This document shows positions 1 to 10,264 of a stretch of 64,000 bases of DNA, one piece after another. Every line of letters starts with the position of its first letter. Positions within the stretch are counted from its first letter, which is position 1. The stretch lies in the NCBI GenBank assembly GCA_006386115.1, contig VFIW01000038.1, positions 267,921 to 331,920 on the forward strand. The letters are read 5' to 3'. This DNA is from Globisporangium splendens. Lineage: Eukaryota > Oomycota > Peronosporomycetes > Pythiales > Pythiaceae. The notes beneath the pieces are model-generated. The model was not told where the DNA came from. It did no database searches and worked only from the letters and a program-made list of their open reading frames with translations. The translations under genes were made by a program, and so were the position numbers.

Positions 1-1
1 C

Positions 2-1753
2 GACCGACACCGACACCCAACACCGACGCCAACCACGCCGACACCCAACACCGACGCCAACAGAACGACACCGACACCGAGTCCTCCGCCAGTGACGGAG
101 CCTCAAGCAGCGACGACGGTGACGCCGACCCTGGTGCCCACGACTGCGACACCGACTCCGAGTCCTCCGCCAGTGACACAGCCACCGACGGGTTCGCCGC
201 CACCACCGACAGATCCATCTGCGGGAGGGTCAACGACACCTGCACCAGCCTCGCCGAGTCCAGTTCCGACGACCGCGTCCCCTGCGCCGCCCGTGTCTCC
301 GCCGCCGCCGACAAATAAGGTGGAGACGAAACCCCCGACCGCGACGACAGCTCCTCCAGCAGCTACGGCGACCCCAGCGCCATCCCCGAAATCACCACCA
401 CCACCGCCGGCACAGTCCGTGACAACGACAGCTCCTGCAGCCACGACAGCAGCGCCAAAGAGCACGACGGCCAGCCCTACAACGCCAGCACCGAGTCCAT
501 CGAGTACGCCGACGATGGAGTCTGCCGTGACAACTCCACAGCCGATTCTTGGAGCTGTCACACCGCGAAGCGGTACAAACGATGATGATGATGATGATGA
601 CAATGCGCAGGTCACAGCCCCAGATCTGAGCAACTTGGACCCGATCGTGGACTCGTCTTCCGGTGAAACCAGCAGCAAGAACAAGGCGTCTGGCAGTGGC
701 AGCATGCGCACCGAGTCGGACTCGGGCGGCGGTTCGGCTTCGCTCAATAACACGAGCCTCGCGATGATCATCGTCGGTGTCGTGGCCGGCGTCATGGTCT
801 CGCTCTTCTTCGTGCACACGCGCAAGGGCAAGCAGGAGGACGTGCGCAAGCGTGGGAGCTCGCAGCAGCGCGAGCTCGACGCGTTCTTCGACAACAACCG
901 CACGAACCTGCCGCTCACGCAGAGTCAACTGCACCCTCGGGGGTACCGCGCCACGAGCAGCAACGGGAGCCAACTGCTGAACTCGAGCGAGAGAATGACG
1001 CCCGCAGAAGACATTGTCGTGGCCTCGTTCATCTCGAGGTCCATGGATCCAGCGCAGCGGAGTACGCGACAGCAGACGAACGGTCGCTTTGACGACAGCG
1101 TGCTGCACGGCACGGCCGCATTCCAGCTCACTGGCCAGTTGCCGCCCTCACCAGCTTCGGGTGGCAACGACGACGATGGATCTGACCGAGGATCCGAGGA
1201 GTCCACTTTCGACATCGGCTTGAGCTTCGTCTCGAACGATTCGTCAGCAATGTACCAGGCTCCGCCGTCGGAGAGCTCCAGCAGCAGCCTTAGCAGCAAT
1301 GGGTGGCATGCCGCTGGTGCTGGCGCGCCTAGCAATGCCACGAGTGAGCAGCTGAGCTTCGACGGGTCCGAGTCCGATATCGGTGACTTCCGATCCACAG
1401 GCGGCGTGCCGTCCATGTTCTCGGACGCCGACGGTCTCGACCTGCGCAGCACGACGAACACGAACCCGCAGCGGCGCTCCGACTCGGCGTTCAACATGTT
1501 TATGAAGCCCTCGTTCGACGAGGTCCGCATCAGCAGCGGCGTGTACTCGAACGACGCGGTGCCGCGGCTCTCAGGCGCCTCGGACGTCCGGCAGAGCAGC
1601 AACACGGACATCGTGAGCTCGTCCTACGACGACGGCGACAGCAGCGGCGACGAGATCCTGGACGAAGCCAACGACTTCAGCATCGTGGACGCCAACGCCA
1701 TGAACCCGCTCACCATGTCGCGCGTCTCGGAGCTCAGCGAAGGCTCGATTTAA
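2..1753 (+). CDS. Mucin-like single-pass membrane protein, 5' partial
   Basis: The frame is open from base 2, so the true start and signal peptide lie left of the window; the first in-window start-like codon (GTG at 92) is not convincing. The N-terminal half is an extended Pro/Thr/Ser ectodomain (PTPTP, PSPPP, TTAPAAT blocks), then an Asp run from a GAT microsatellite (about 580-600), a Ser/Gly-rich stretch, one hydrophobic segment (LAMIIVGVVAGVMVSLFFV) followed by a basic stop-transfer (RKGKQEDVRKR), and a roughly 300-residue Ser/Asp-rich cytoplasmic tail. This layout matches that of the gene at 6751-8514, a likely paralog. By analogy with fungal Wsc/Mid2 sensors (O-glycosylated rod, one membrane pass, phosphorylatable tail) a cell-wall sensor or adhesin role is possible; that is inference from architecture only. 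The first 65 bases read PNTDAN in place of PTPTPT, suggesting a small slip in the repeat. Confidence 0.8.
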   Translation, partial: DRHRHPTPTPTTPTPNTDANRTTPTPSPPPVTEPQAATTVTPTLVPTTATPTPSPPPVTQPPTGSPPPPTDPSAGGSTTPAPASPSPVPTTASPAPPVSPPPPTNKVETKPPTATTAPPAATATPAPSPKSPPPPPAQSVTTTAPAATTAAPKSTTASPTTPAPSPSSTPTMESAVTTPQPILGAVTPRSGTNDDDDDDDNAQVTAPDLSNLDPIVDSSSGETSSKNKASGSGSMRTESDSGGGSASLNNTSLAMIIVGVVAGVMVSLFFVHTRKGKQEDVRKRGSSQQRELDAFFDNNRTNLPLTQSQLHPRGYRATSSNGSQLLNSSERMTPAEDIVVASFISRSMDPAQRSTRQQTNGRFDDSVLHGTAAFQLTGQLPPSPASGGNDDDGSDRGSEESTFDIGLSFVSNDSSAMYQAPPSESSSSSLSSNGWHAAGAGAPSNATSEQLSFDGSESDIGDFRSTGGVPSMFSDADGLDLRSTTNTNPQRRSDSAFNMFMKPSFDEVRISSGVYSNDAVPRLSGASDVRQSSNTDIVSSSYDDGDSSGDEILDEANDFSIVDANAMNPLTMSRVSELSEGSI

Positions 1754-2341
1754 AGTTAAAGAAAAAGAGTGCCGGGAGAGGCAGAGACCCACATACACGC
1801 GTGACGAGAAAGAAAGAAAGAAAGAAAAACACTTGGTTTTGTTGATGTTGGGCGTTGTGGAAGTATGATAGACTTTCTGTGTGGATTCGTTTTCATTTTT
1901 GCTTTTTTGTTGGTAAAGAGAATGGAGGGAAGCATCCTTATTGATTAATGAGTGGGATCTCAATCGTAATGCGAAAACTGCTTTACAAAACGCTGTGAAT
2001 ATAGAAAAGCACTTGTTCACGCATGTGCCACGCACCCGCGAGCACAAGAAAGGAAGCTGTTGTATTTAGGCTCGAGTGAATATAGCGCGAAAGCTGCTTA
2101 TCAATCAAGACTTGTTTGCATGCACCTCTTTCAAGCGAGCCACATCCTTGCGTGAGAATGCAATCATAACAACAAAAAGAATAAAAGAATAACGACAGGA
2201 TCGCGCCGCTCAAAAAGCGAATACGTTCTCTCAGCATAATGCGTCTGTATTCTTCGCTTCATCACCCAGGAACACAGCCCACTGCTCTGCTTCCCCATCT
2301 ATCAAATGCGCTGATCTGCTTCTCTCTGTATCTGCTTTTCT
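1754..2341. other. Intergenic, no gene seen
   Basis: Convergent 3' flanks of the mucin gene and the bL28m gene. It contains a short GAAA microsatellite near 1807-1830 and AT-rich sequence. The small open frames here have no recognisable composition or motif. Confidence 0.6.
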
Positions 2342-2837
2342 TTATTGCGACGTGGTTTCGGTGGCGTTGGTCGCGGCCGCGGCAGCGTTCGCCAGCGCCT
2401 CGACGATGCGGTCGCGCGCCTTGAGGCCCTTCACGCCTAGGTCGCTCTCCTTCTTGAGGCTCAGCAGGTAGTTGTCGAGACCGCCGGCCTTGTCCACACA
2501 CCGCAGCGTATGCGTTGTGACGTTCAGACCGATCTTCTCGTCCAGCGCCTCCGAGTACAGGTGCTTCCACTGGTGGTTCACCTTCCACGCGCGGCGCGTC
2601 CTAGTCGTATAAACCGCATCACGCATTTAAAAGTAAGTACTTTGTTTCACAGAACATGCGCCATCATTTACATTAGCAAACGTACTTGCGCTTGGAGAAG
2701 CTGACGTTGTTGCCGAAGGCTTTGTCGCGACCGGCGAAGAGACCACGTTGCGCGCGACCCGACACGTGCTGGTGCTTGGCGGCGCGCGTGAACGCCTCCA
2801 GGAAGTTCATCGTCGACGACGCGTTGAAGACCGACAT
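2342..2837 (-). CDS. MRPL28: Mitochondrial large-subunit ribosomal protein bL28m
   Basis: Two exons on the minus strand: 2837-2686 and 2600-2342, joined over an 85-bp intron (GTACGT donor at 2685, CTAG acceptor ending 2601); the spliced frame is 411 nt, 136 aa. The protein contains the bL28 core: RAQRGLFAGRDKAFGNNVSFS, then KRKTRRAWKVN created exactly by the splice, then the C-terminal strand/helix region (LNVTTHTLRCVDKAGGLDNYL). The first exon supplies a short basic, Phe/Ala-rich N-terminus suitable for mitochondrial import. Start chosen at the Met beginning MSVFNASS; a second Met nine codons later is possible. The protein is longer than bacterial L28 (about 78 aa) because of a C-terminal Ala-rich extension, usual for mitochondrial versions. 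Confidence 0.85.
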
Positions 2838-3493
2838 GCTGCTTTTCGCTCTGCTCGTCTCTTTATTGCGCGATGTGTGTGAGTCCACAGGTTTCGTGCC
2901 AACCAAACACAAAGCGAGTCACTATCGGCAGGTCGAGTATAACCATGGTGGCTGTAAGTCCAGGTAGTATGTTGTAGGCTGTCACCTCCGAGTGAACATC
3001 CTTAGGTACGAATGTCACATTGGAGTGCAAGTTCGCTTTGAAGTAGATTCTAACCTTCAAATGAGTTTCTTTAGGTGCGGTTCGCATGTTGTGTTGTGAT
3101 CGCATTCATTGGCTAACTTCGCATGTTGTAACTTCAAGCGTCCATGTGCAAAGAATGCATCGCCTGGGTTGGCGTGCTGCTCGTTTACATGTGCTGCATT
3201 CGCCACTTTCCAACGCGAAGAAAGCATGAACGAAGTCGACGAGAATCGCATATCACGGGAGCATTCTTAGATGAACGGCTGTTGTTAGGAAAGTTTAAAA
3301 AAGATGGTTGACAAGAACCTATGCTCGTGGAAACGGCATGAGTGAACCTGAGTGAACCGCTTGCAGACCGGCTTTCGATTGGGAAACGGGCTGTTTATCT
3401 CGGCACTCGCTGTCACAGCTGAACCGAAGCAACAAGAAAAGGAAGAAAGGAACTTGTGGCAAATCTCGTGCTACTACTCGTTTTTGTCTTGTC
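2838..3493. other. Intergenic, no gene seen
   Basis: Upstream of bL28m and downstream of the first GyrI-like gene. Only short, biased open frames occur. No repeat or RNA gene was recognised. Confidence 0.55.
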
Positions 3494-4030
3494 TTACGCA
3501 ATCGACTGCTGCACTTGCGTGATGTAGCTCGCCTCCGTGGTGTCGCACGGGTCCATTCTTAAGTACACTTCGCGCACGGGAGCATTGGGCGTGTGGCCAT
3601 TGTCCGAGATCCACTTGTAGAGCGTCTCGTACACTGGTGGGAGGCCGTCGTAATTGCCCAAGTGCGTGATCACAGCTGCCTTTGGGATCGCTGGCAGCTC
3701 GCGCTCTTGGATTTTGCACCAGCTTGGGTCGTCTGGCGCAGGGATCTCGGTATCCACCGCGATCGGCAAACACACCTCGAGGTCAACGTCCTTGGGTTTG
3801 TACTCTTGATTGTAGTCGATCGTGAAGCATGCGCCGGCAATAGCGATGTTGTGCGCCTCGCAGAACGCAGTCAGTTCGCTCCAAAGCTGCGTCTGCGCGC
3901 GGTAGTTGGCTACGACTCCGCGCAAAGCGAGCACGCGGACTTGGGGGATGGGGATGATCGAGACTTTGCCAGCTTCATCGCTCTCGAGGACTGGAGGTTT
4001 GGAAGCAGTGGTGGCGGTGGTAGAGCTCAT
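3494..4030 (-). CDS. GyrI-like / SOUL-type effector-binding domain protein, copy 1
   Basis: A 178-aa protein made almost entirely of one GyrI-like small-molecule-binding domain (the AraC-effector-binding fold). Visible family features: N-terminal strand VRVLALRG, helix WSELTAFCEAH, central strand with acidic DVDLEVCLP, then the hallmark C-terminal part with AVITHLGNYDGLPPVYETLY, KWISDNG, APVREVYLRMDP and the end strand YITQVQ. In bacteria this domain binds hydrophobic ligands or gyrase; the eukaryotic stand-alone versions have no settled role. Start placed at 4030 (MSSTTATT), where the paralog at 4483 also begins MSSS; the frame continues 32 codons upstream with no homology. It is divergently arranged with the paralog. 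Confidence 0.8.
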   Translation of the reverse strand: MSSTTATTASKPPVLESDEAGKVSIIPIPQVRVLALRGVVANYRAQTQLWSELTAFCEAHNIAIAGACFTIDYNQEYKPKDVDLEVCLPIAVDTEIPAPDDPSWCKIQERELPAIPKAAVITHLGNYDGLPPVYETLYKWISDNGHTPNAPVREVYLRMDPCDTTEASYITQVQQSIA

Positions 4031-4482
4031 GGTACTGGCTCGTCGATTTGGAAAGTGAGGACTTGACGAGCGAGGTGCGCGACAGACCCTGTTGCAATGA
4101 AGCAGGTCAATAGACGAGGGAGTCACTCAGCGGGATACAAATGGGTCCAAGTGCAATGATTGCTGATTGCGGGGCGTTGTGCTTTGTTGGAATGCAATTA
4201 GGGTCGAGCAAGATTGCGTGCGAGCTGCACTTGGTGTTGTTACTTCAGAGCAGAATGACGGTCGTACCAAAAGATCTTTTGTCTTGAACAATGTATGCCG
4301 ATGGGAAAGTACAACCATCGACCTTCACTCTGTGGAGCTCCTCATCCTGATCTTAAAAGGGTTCTTTCGATGCACACTCGACATGGGACTGGCCGCCTTT
4401 GCTGGACGCCATTTCCATACATCCCAATCTTGAGGACCCTAATTCTCCCAGTTGACGAGTTGATAGCAACACTGTGTCCGCA
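4031..4482. promoter_or_regulatory. Divergent promoter of the two GyrI-like genes
   Basis: A 452-bp shared upstream region between head-to-head paralogs. On the minus strand a partial oomycete Inr-like element (CCTCACTTTCCAAATC) lies about 20 bp from the copy 1 start. No further operator could be defined by eye. Confidence 0.35.
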
Positions 4483-5022
4483 ATGAGCTCATCAGCGTCC
4501 TCGCCTCCGCTGCCTTCAGTCGCCTCGCCTGGTCTCGGAGAGGTGGCCATTGTGTCCGCACCCGAGGTCCGCGTGATCGCATTGCGTGCTATCGTGAACT
4601 ACCGCGCGCAGAAAGACCAGTGGCAGCAGCTGTACGCGTTCGTCAAAGCGCACAGCCTCGCGCTCGATGGTCCCAGCCGCACGATCTACTACGATGAAGG
4701 CTTCAAGACCACCGACGTGGACCTCGAAGTGTGTCTCCCGCTCCATGCCGACACTAAATTCCCAGCCTCTGACGTTGCTGAAAGCGATCGAGAAGTGCGA
4801 GAGCGCGTGCTCCCAGCGTTTGAGAAAGTGGCGTCGCTTACTCTAATTGGGCCGTACGAGGAGCTCCCGAACGCCTACAGGAAGCTCTACGCGTGGCGCC
4901 AGCATGTGTCCGTCGCGGTCGCTGGCCCCGTGCGCGAGGTGTACCACCAGGCGGACTATGCGAACGACCCTACGGGGAAGAGCTTTGTGACCGAGTTGCA
5001 GTTGCCTATCGCGACGCCGTAG
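4483..5022 (+). CDS. GyrI-like / SOUL-type effector-binding domain protein, copy 2
   Basis: A 179-aa paralog of the minus-strand gene ending at 3494, arranged head to head with it. The same landmarks occur in order: VRVIALRAIVNYRAQ, a helix around WQQLYAFVKAH, IYYDEGF, TDVDLEVCLPL, LTLIGPYEELPNAYRKLYAW, GPVREVYHQ and the final strand FVTELQLPI. ATG at 4483 is preferred over an in-frame GTG nine bases upstream. The copies differ at many positions, so the duplication is old. The ligand is unknown. A bacterial-origin transfer is conceivable because the fold is chiefly bacterial, but nothing in base composition singles the pair out. Confidence 0.8.
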   Translation: MSSSASSPPLPSVASPGLGEVAIVSAPEVRVIALRAIVNYRAQKDQWQQLYAFVKAHSLALDGPSRTIYYDEGFKTTDVDLEVCLPLHADTKFPASDVAESDREVRERVLPAFEKVASLTLIGPYEELPNAYRKLYAWRQHVSVAVAGPVREVYHQADYANDPTGKSFVTELQLPIATP

Positions 5023-5244
5023 ATGCTGCTGGTCAATCGGTATAAAGGCGCATATATATATATGTATTGGTGCTGACGACACGCTATAAATCGTTTCAAT
5101 GAAAGTCACCATGGTAGCCTGGCTTTCGTTTCGGCATTCGAGTGAGGATATGGAATACGTCTGGTGTATGCGCATGGACATGCACACAAGAGACGCAAGC
5201 ATCTGAAACAGGTGCATATAAGTAAGCAGCAATGCCAAGAGAAG

Positions 5245-5565
5245 CCCAGAGTTTCGAAGCCTCATGACCACTGCCAAGAGCGAGTTTTGTCGTATTTGTG
5301 ACGCCATGGCGCCAAGATCATTTTCGCGGAGAGCTTCCACCTTCGACGAAACGATTCTGCTGTTCCCACGCGCTTCCCTGGTCAAAACCATCCAAGTGTT
5401 GGTGTTCATTACTGTACTTGCAAGGATATCTGCCATCTCGTTGCTGTCTCGGATCGTGTGGTGCCAAGAAACCCAGGCAAAGTTGGCACCGAGTTGCTGA
5501 ATCCGTTCCGCTGTTGGCTTCAATTTCGGTCGCTTGGTCCTTGGTTCATTTCCATATTCCAGTCA
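5245..5565 (-). pseudogene. RNase H remnant of a non-LTR retroelement
   Basis: On the minus strand from about 5565 to 5245 the frame reads GANFAWVSWHHTIRDSNEMAD and ends VVMRLRNSG. This matches, domain end for domain end, the C-terminal RNase H region of the element at 49074-50048 (ANFAWTSWNHTKREQNKMAD ... VLMRLRNS, stop). The Asn/Ala-Asp segment typical of the RNase H C-terminal motif is kept; the stop codon of the element is lost here and the frame runs on. Everything upstream of the last RNase H subregion is missing, so this is a short, dead scrap of the same family. Confidence 0.75.
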
Positions 5566-6750
5566 GCGTCACTTCTCGTCTCAAACAGCACGACACACAC
5601 AGTGACAACAAACTGTGAATGCCACGTTTGTGTTTGGACAGTTTGTCTCAAAACCTGTGTGAATGCAGATTGACATGAGGTCGATTGATAGATTGTGTAA
5701 GGTTATTTGGTGCTGTGTTATATGAGGCTGCGTTTGTCTGTATTCTTTGTCGCGATGGAGTCATTTATTCAGAGCGCGTCGATTGCTGTGCGATGACAAT
5801 TGTGTAATCGCGCAGCCACGCTCCAGAGAAAAGACGCGCTTATGGAATACAGAATACGCTGTGTGGATCGGCGCGGAAAGTGCAAATCCAAAAGCCACGC
5901 AGCAGCAGCGCCTTTACATGTCTGCACGCAATGCCCTTCTTAACTCATAATCGCGCATGTAGACATCCGAGACGTCGCTCTTTGCCTCGCAGGTTACTGT
6001 GTAAGACGATGTTCTGCGATATCAAATGCTTTTACGTAACGTTGCACACACCTATCTATTGGCGAAGTCCTCGCACCTCTCGACGTTCAAGTCACGAACC
6101 GATCCCAACCTGACCTTCAAAGAGAACGCGCAAAGCCCAGCATACAAAGAGCAAGACAAGTGATCAGGCAGCACTCGATTGGAAGCAGAAAGCATCCCCA
6201 CATGTCTAGTGCACGACTCAAACAAATAACCCTTAGCGCAGTCACCTGCCCATATCCAATACCCTTTCACGATCAATGTCACTGCAGCACGTTTCGATCC
6301 AGGATGCCTGCTTCACTATATCGCACCGTAACAATTAGCTGTGTGCACTTTGGCTATGTACAGAGTGTTTCATGCAGGGTTCGGTGGGAAAAAGAGTCGG
6401 AAAATGTGTGGGCTCGGTTGCAACAGTGTGCCCCCGCACAGACTAAGCGCGCCTTTTGTGTATGCGCATGGCATGCGGCAGATCCGCGACCTACTCCTCT
6501 CCCTTTACGCGCCTTCGGCTGTTTTTACTAACTCGATGATGTCCGCAGTGCATTTGTAGTCAGTGCGCGCGAGCAGCGATTATACCAATTGACGTAAAAG
6601 CAGCACCGCCGCAGTCGATCAACACAAACACGTCGCTCTCTCCCATACGCCACATACACACACAACGCGCGCGCGCGTATATGCAACCGGTGGAGACGCG
6701 TCGGCATTCTTTATAACAAAGCGCTTTTTTTAAAGAGAATACTGCGCTGT
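5566..6750. other. Intergenic, no gene seen
   Basis: About 1.2 kb upstream of the second mucin gene. It has low coding signal, several CA/GC dinucleotide runs (about 6655-6680) and no motif I can name. Confidence 0.5.
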
Positions 6751-8514
6751 ATGGATGCCTGCGGCACCATGGCCACACAGCAGCACCACCTGCGGCGATA
6801 TCGACGGCTGCCGCGATGGCTCCACAAGCAGCTCGTGTTCGCTATGGCCGTGTGCCTGTTATATAATGCCGCTCTAGTGTGCGACGCGCAGCGCGAGGAC
6901 GCGTCGGGCTCCGGCGCCAACGCCGGCACCATCACGCCTGCGCCTTCGCCCTCCCCTTCGACCAGTCGGCGACCGACTCTGACGCCTGCACCCACGCCAA
7001 AGCCTCCAGCCTCATCCCGTCCAGCCGCATCGCCTTCTCCAGCGTCGTCAGCACCAGTGCAGACTCCGGAGCCGACGACGCGCACTCCGCGGTTGACGCC
7101 ATCGCCTTCGATCGCAGCGACGCCTTCGCCAGAGCCGACGAGTACACCACCAGAACCGACTCCGACGCCTGCTCCGACGCCATCTCCGACACCCGAGCCA
7201 ACTCCATCACCGACTCCAGCTCCGACACCAGCGCCTTCTCCGTCGCCTACGATCGCTCCAACAGCAGCACCGACGCCGAAGCCAACTCCATCACCGACTC
7301 CGTCCCCGTCGCCTACGACATCTGCGCCAGCCCAGGTCGAGTTCAAAAATGCGATTCAGCCGAGCAACGTGGCGACACCGACGTCTACGCCGTCCGCTGT
7401 GAGCGCTGACACCACGTCGAGCCGCAGCTCGGGCAACCAGACGTGGAACCTCGCGGCCGTGGTCGGGGGCGTCGTGGCCACCGTGCTCGTCGGCGCTGTG
7501 TTCGTGTACACCAAGACAGCACGGCGCCAGAGCGACGCCATGAAGATCGGCGACGTGGACGTCGTCACCATTAATGGCGGTGCAGGTGGAGGCGCCATGA
7601 GCAACGTGCGCGGCAGCGACCAGTACCGCTCGCTTTCTCCAGCACGACCGCCTTCGAATAATCCGACCTACGATACGTATCCTAATCCATACGCAGTCGC
7701 GGGCGGAGCAGCAGCAGGAGCAGCAGGGACAGCCAAGTTCAGCTCCGACAGCCTCGACCAGATCAACCTGAACGACCCGGCGTTCGACGTGCTCACGCCG
7801 CTGAGCGACATCGCCATGGTCAGCACGCACGACTCGTCCTTTGACGGGTACTACCCGAGCCAGACGTCGTCCTCGACCTCGTTCGCCGCGAATCCAGCAC
7901 CCTCAGCCTATTACGACGACGCGCCATTAAGCGAGTTGTATCCGTCGAATATCCTGGCATCCAGCCGTGTCAACGACGTGTCTGGGGACTCGGATAGTGA
8001 CTCGGATGATGACCATAATGAGAGCAGCAGCTCGTTCGGATCGTCTCATTCGGGTTTCGATATGCCGAGCGCGAGTGAGTGGAATGCGAGCGACACGCAG
8101 CGGCCGCCATCTGAGGCTTCGTCCAGCGGCCACTCGGTCGTCGACGGCGGCGCGTCCTCGGTCAATTACAGCGAGTTCTCGACCGATTTCTCCGAGTACG
8201 AGATCCGCGACACCGACAGCAGCGCGAGCGACTTTGGCGCGTCCTATGCGACCCACGAGCGCTTCGACAGCCACGTGTTCAGCGACATGGACGAGGGCGT
8301 GAACATCGACAGCGACAGTGACAGCGACGACGATAACGACGACAGCGCCTATGGCAAAAAGAACCAGGTCGTGCGAAGCACCGGAGCCGAGTTCCACGAC
8401 GACGAAGGTAGCAGCATCTACTCGAGCTCGTACGATTTTGATATTGACGATGATGATGGTGACGGCGGATATGGAGCCGAGTCGTTCTCGAGCGACAGCG
8501 GCGTTGAAGTGTAA
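6751..8514 (+). CDS. Mucin-like single-pass membrane protein with signal peptide
   Basis: 587 aa. An N-terminal basic stretch ([15 protein letters not shown]) precedes a hydrophobic core ([19 protein letters not shown]) ending in an Ala-X-Ala-like cleavage site, so it is secreted or membrane-targeted; a second Met at codon 8 could also start it. Residues about 50-200 are Pro/Thr/Ser repeats ([13 protein letters not shown]), likely O-glycosylated. A single transmembrane helix ([21 protein letters not shown], about 232-252) is followed by a Ser/Asp/Glu-rich tail of about 330 residues with many potential phosphorylation sites. The same order of parts is seen in the gene at 2-1753; the two bracket about 5 kb and are likely paralogs. 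A wall-stress sensor is a reasonable analogy, not shown. Confidence 0.85.
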   Translation: MDACGTMATQQHHLRRYRRLPRWLHKQLVFAMAVCLLYNAALVCDAQREDASGSGANAGTITPAPSPSPSTSRRPTLTPAPTPKPPASSRPAASPSPASSAPVQTPEPTTRTPRLTPSPSIAATPSPEPTSTPPEPTPTPAPTPSPTPEPTPSPTPAPTPAPSPSPTIAPTAAPTPKPTPSPTPSPSPTTSAPAQVEFKNAIQPSNVATPTSTPSAVSADTTSSRSSGNQTWNLAAVVGGVVATVLVGAVFVYTKTARRQSDAMKIGDVDVVTINGGAGGGAMSNVRGSDQYRSLSPARPPSNNPTYDTYPNPYAVAGGAAAGAAGTAKFSSDSLDQINLNDPAFDVLTPLSDIAMVSTHDSSFDGYYPSQTSSSTSFAANPAPSAYYDDAPLSELYPSNILASSRVNDVSGDSDSDSDDDHNESSSSFGSSHSGFDMPSASEWNASDTQRPPSEASSSGHSVVDGGASSVNYSEFSTDFSEYEIRDTDSSASDFGASYATHERFDSHVFSDMDEGVNIDSDSDSDDDNDDSAYGKKNQVVRSTGAEFHDDEGSSIYSSSYDFDIDDDDGDGGYGAESFSSDSGVEV

Positions 8515-10264
8515 CTTAATGGTAGGGAAATGAACAAAATGGCACGAGGTATAAGGCTTCTTTTGCATAAATATATGAAGCCAAACATTGTTGATAGAAA
8601 GATATATGTGAGACCGAGGTGGTATTCCATGTGCATGGGTTCAGACAGGAGCAGAGATTGCCACGTCAGTGGAATTTTCTGGTATCTTTATGCGGGAGAG
8701 AGCGCATGAAGGTGTCAAGCAAAGGTGTTCTCTGCGGTTGTGACAATGCAATGGTGTTTGTTGCTGGGTGACAATTAATTGGTGATTCACAAAGCACGAA
8801 GATCTCTGTTTGAGAAAACACAATTAATTATTGTTGTGTTTGGATTTGCGCAACAATTTGTGTGCATCTGAGGTGGACACCTTGCGCGTGCGATCGCATA
8901 AATGCGCAGGACCAGGTGGTTGGCTCCAGCAGCTCGGAGTCCACCCGGTGCTTTCGCCAGAAGGTCCATGAAAGCACGCAACGATGTTGCAGCCATGTCC
9001 AACGGAGAGGTTGTCGTTCGCAAGGGAAATTGCAGCATTGCTGTTGCAAGCAGCTTTGTGTGTGACTCACATGCGCAAGTGCAAGTGAAAGGGGCTCGAG
9101 AGGCGCCAAACATAGTACTGAATCACAATTGCAACATCGTTTTGTTTTTGCTGGTGACCAACCCTCGCCACATGCGGCACGAAAGAAAAAAGTGGAGCAA
9201 AAACGAAACATGGCTGCGTTTTTGTTTTCAGTAAGACGACGTCCCAATTAATGAGCAGGATGATGTGCATGCCGACAACGCGCATTTGTGGCAGCCATGT
9301 CATCTATTCTTTTCGCAGATTGGGCCGATTTGTTGAGCAGGAATCGGTGGTCGAGATTTGTTCAAAATACACATATTTGCAAAGTCCAAGAGGATCCACA
9401 GCAGCAGCAAGTACACTGAAGTGCGTGGCACACCGCCCACCTCGCAAATCTGTTTTACGACGTGTTTATCGCATGTTTATTTATTTGCTTGTCTGAAACG
9501 AAATGAATCGAGTCTGGAATATGCGTTGAGCGTAGGATGTTTGGATTTTCTTGTTGGCTTTTTGCAGCAAACGCCAACTGCTGCATGCATTTTTGCGGTA
9601 GAGAAGTCTGCATACGAAACCCTAGACAGCCAACCCATTCCTGCCAAAATGCATACACCTTCCTACCGCGCCTTGTCGTTTATGTTGCCTATCTCGCTAC
9701 ACTATCAACAAAAGCCTCCGACTACATACTTGAACGAGAGCGTGTTGCACAAATTCTGTCTGGTTTATGCAGTTGGAGAGGGAGTAGGGTACAACCACCA
9801 CACTGGTCGAAATTTTCAGCCAACTCGAGATCCATCGAGTCGTCAAGAGCCGTAGTCGCAGTGTGTGACGCTGGATAAAGTCCCCTATACAGAGGTGGGA
9901 TAAAAGAATAAAGAAAAGAGAAGTAGACCCGCGGCAGAGAGTCTCGATTTGGTCTTTTGCTGGGAATAGGTACCGACCGAAGGCTGCCTTCCGTCCCTCC
10001 CTCCCGCCTGCTGCTGTCACAAAGCATACAAACGCATCAAAGCGGAAGAAGAACGGGAGAACGTGCCTGCGTGACGCCACCAGCAACATCACCACACGCA
10101 GACAGAGCGGCGCGCATTTGATACGCTTCGTACCGCCACACAATCGGATTTTTTCCCTCAGCGGCGCTTTTATATCAAGCACACAACTCATAAAGAGAGA
10201 AGAACAGCAGACAAGCAGGACGCCAACGACACATATAAGCGCATATATAAGCACAGAAGACACG
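8515..10264. other. Intergenic, no gene seen
   Basis: 1.75 kb between the mucin gene and the FHA-PP2C gene. Overlapping short frames on both strands lack any family resemblance. The last part (about 10100-10264) is presumably the promoter and 5' leader of the phosphatase gene. Confidence 0.5.
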
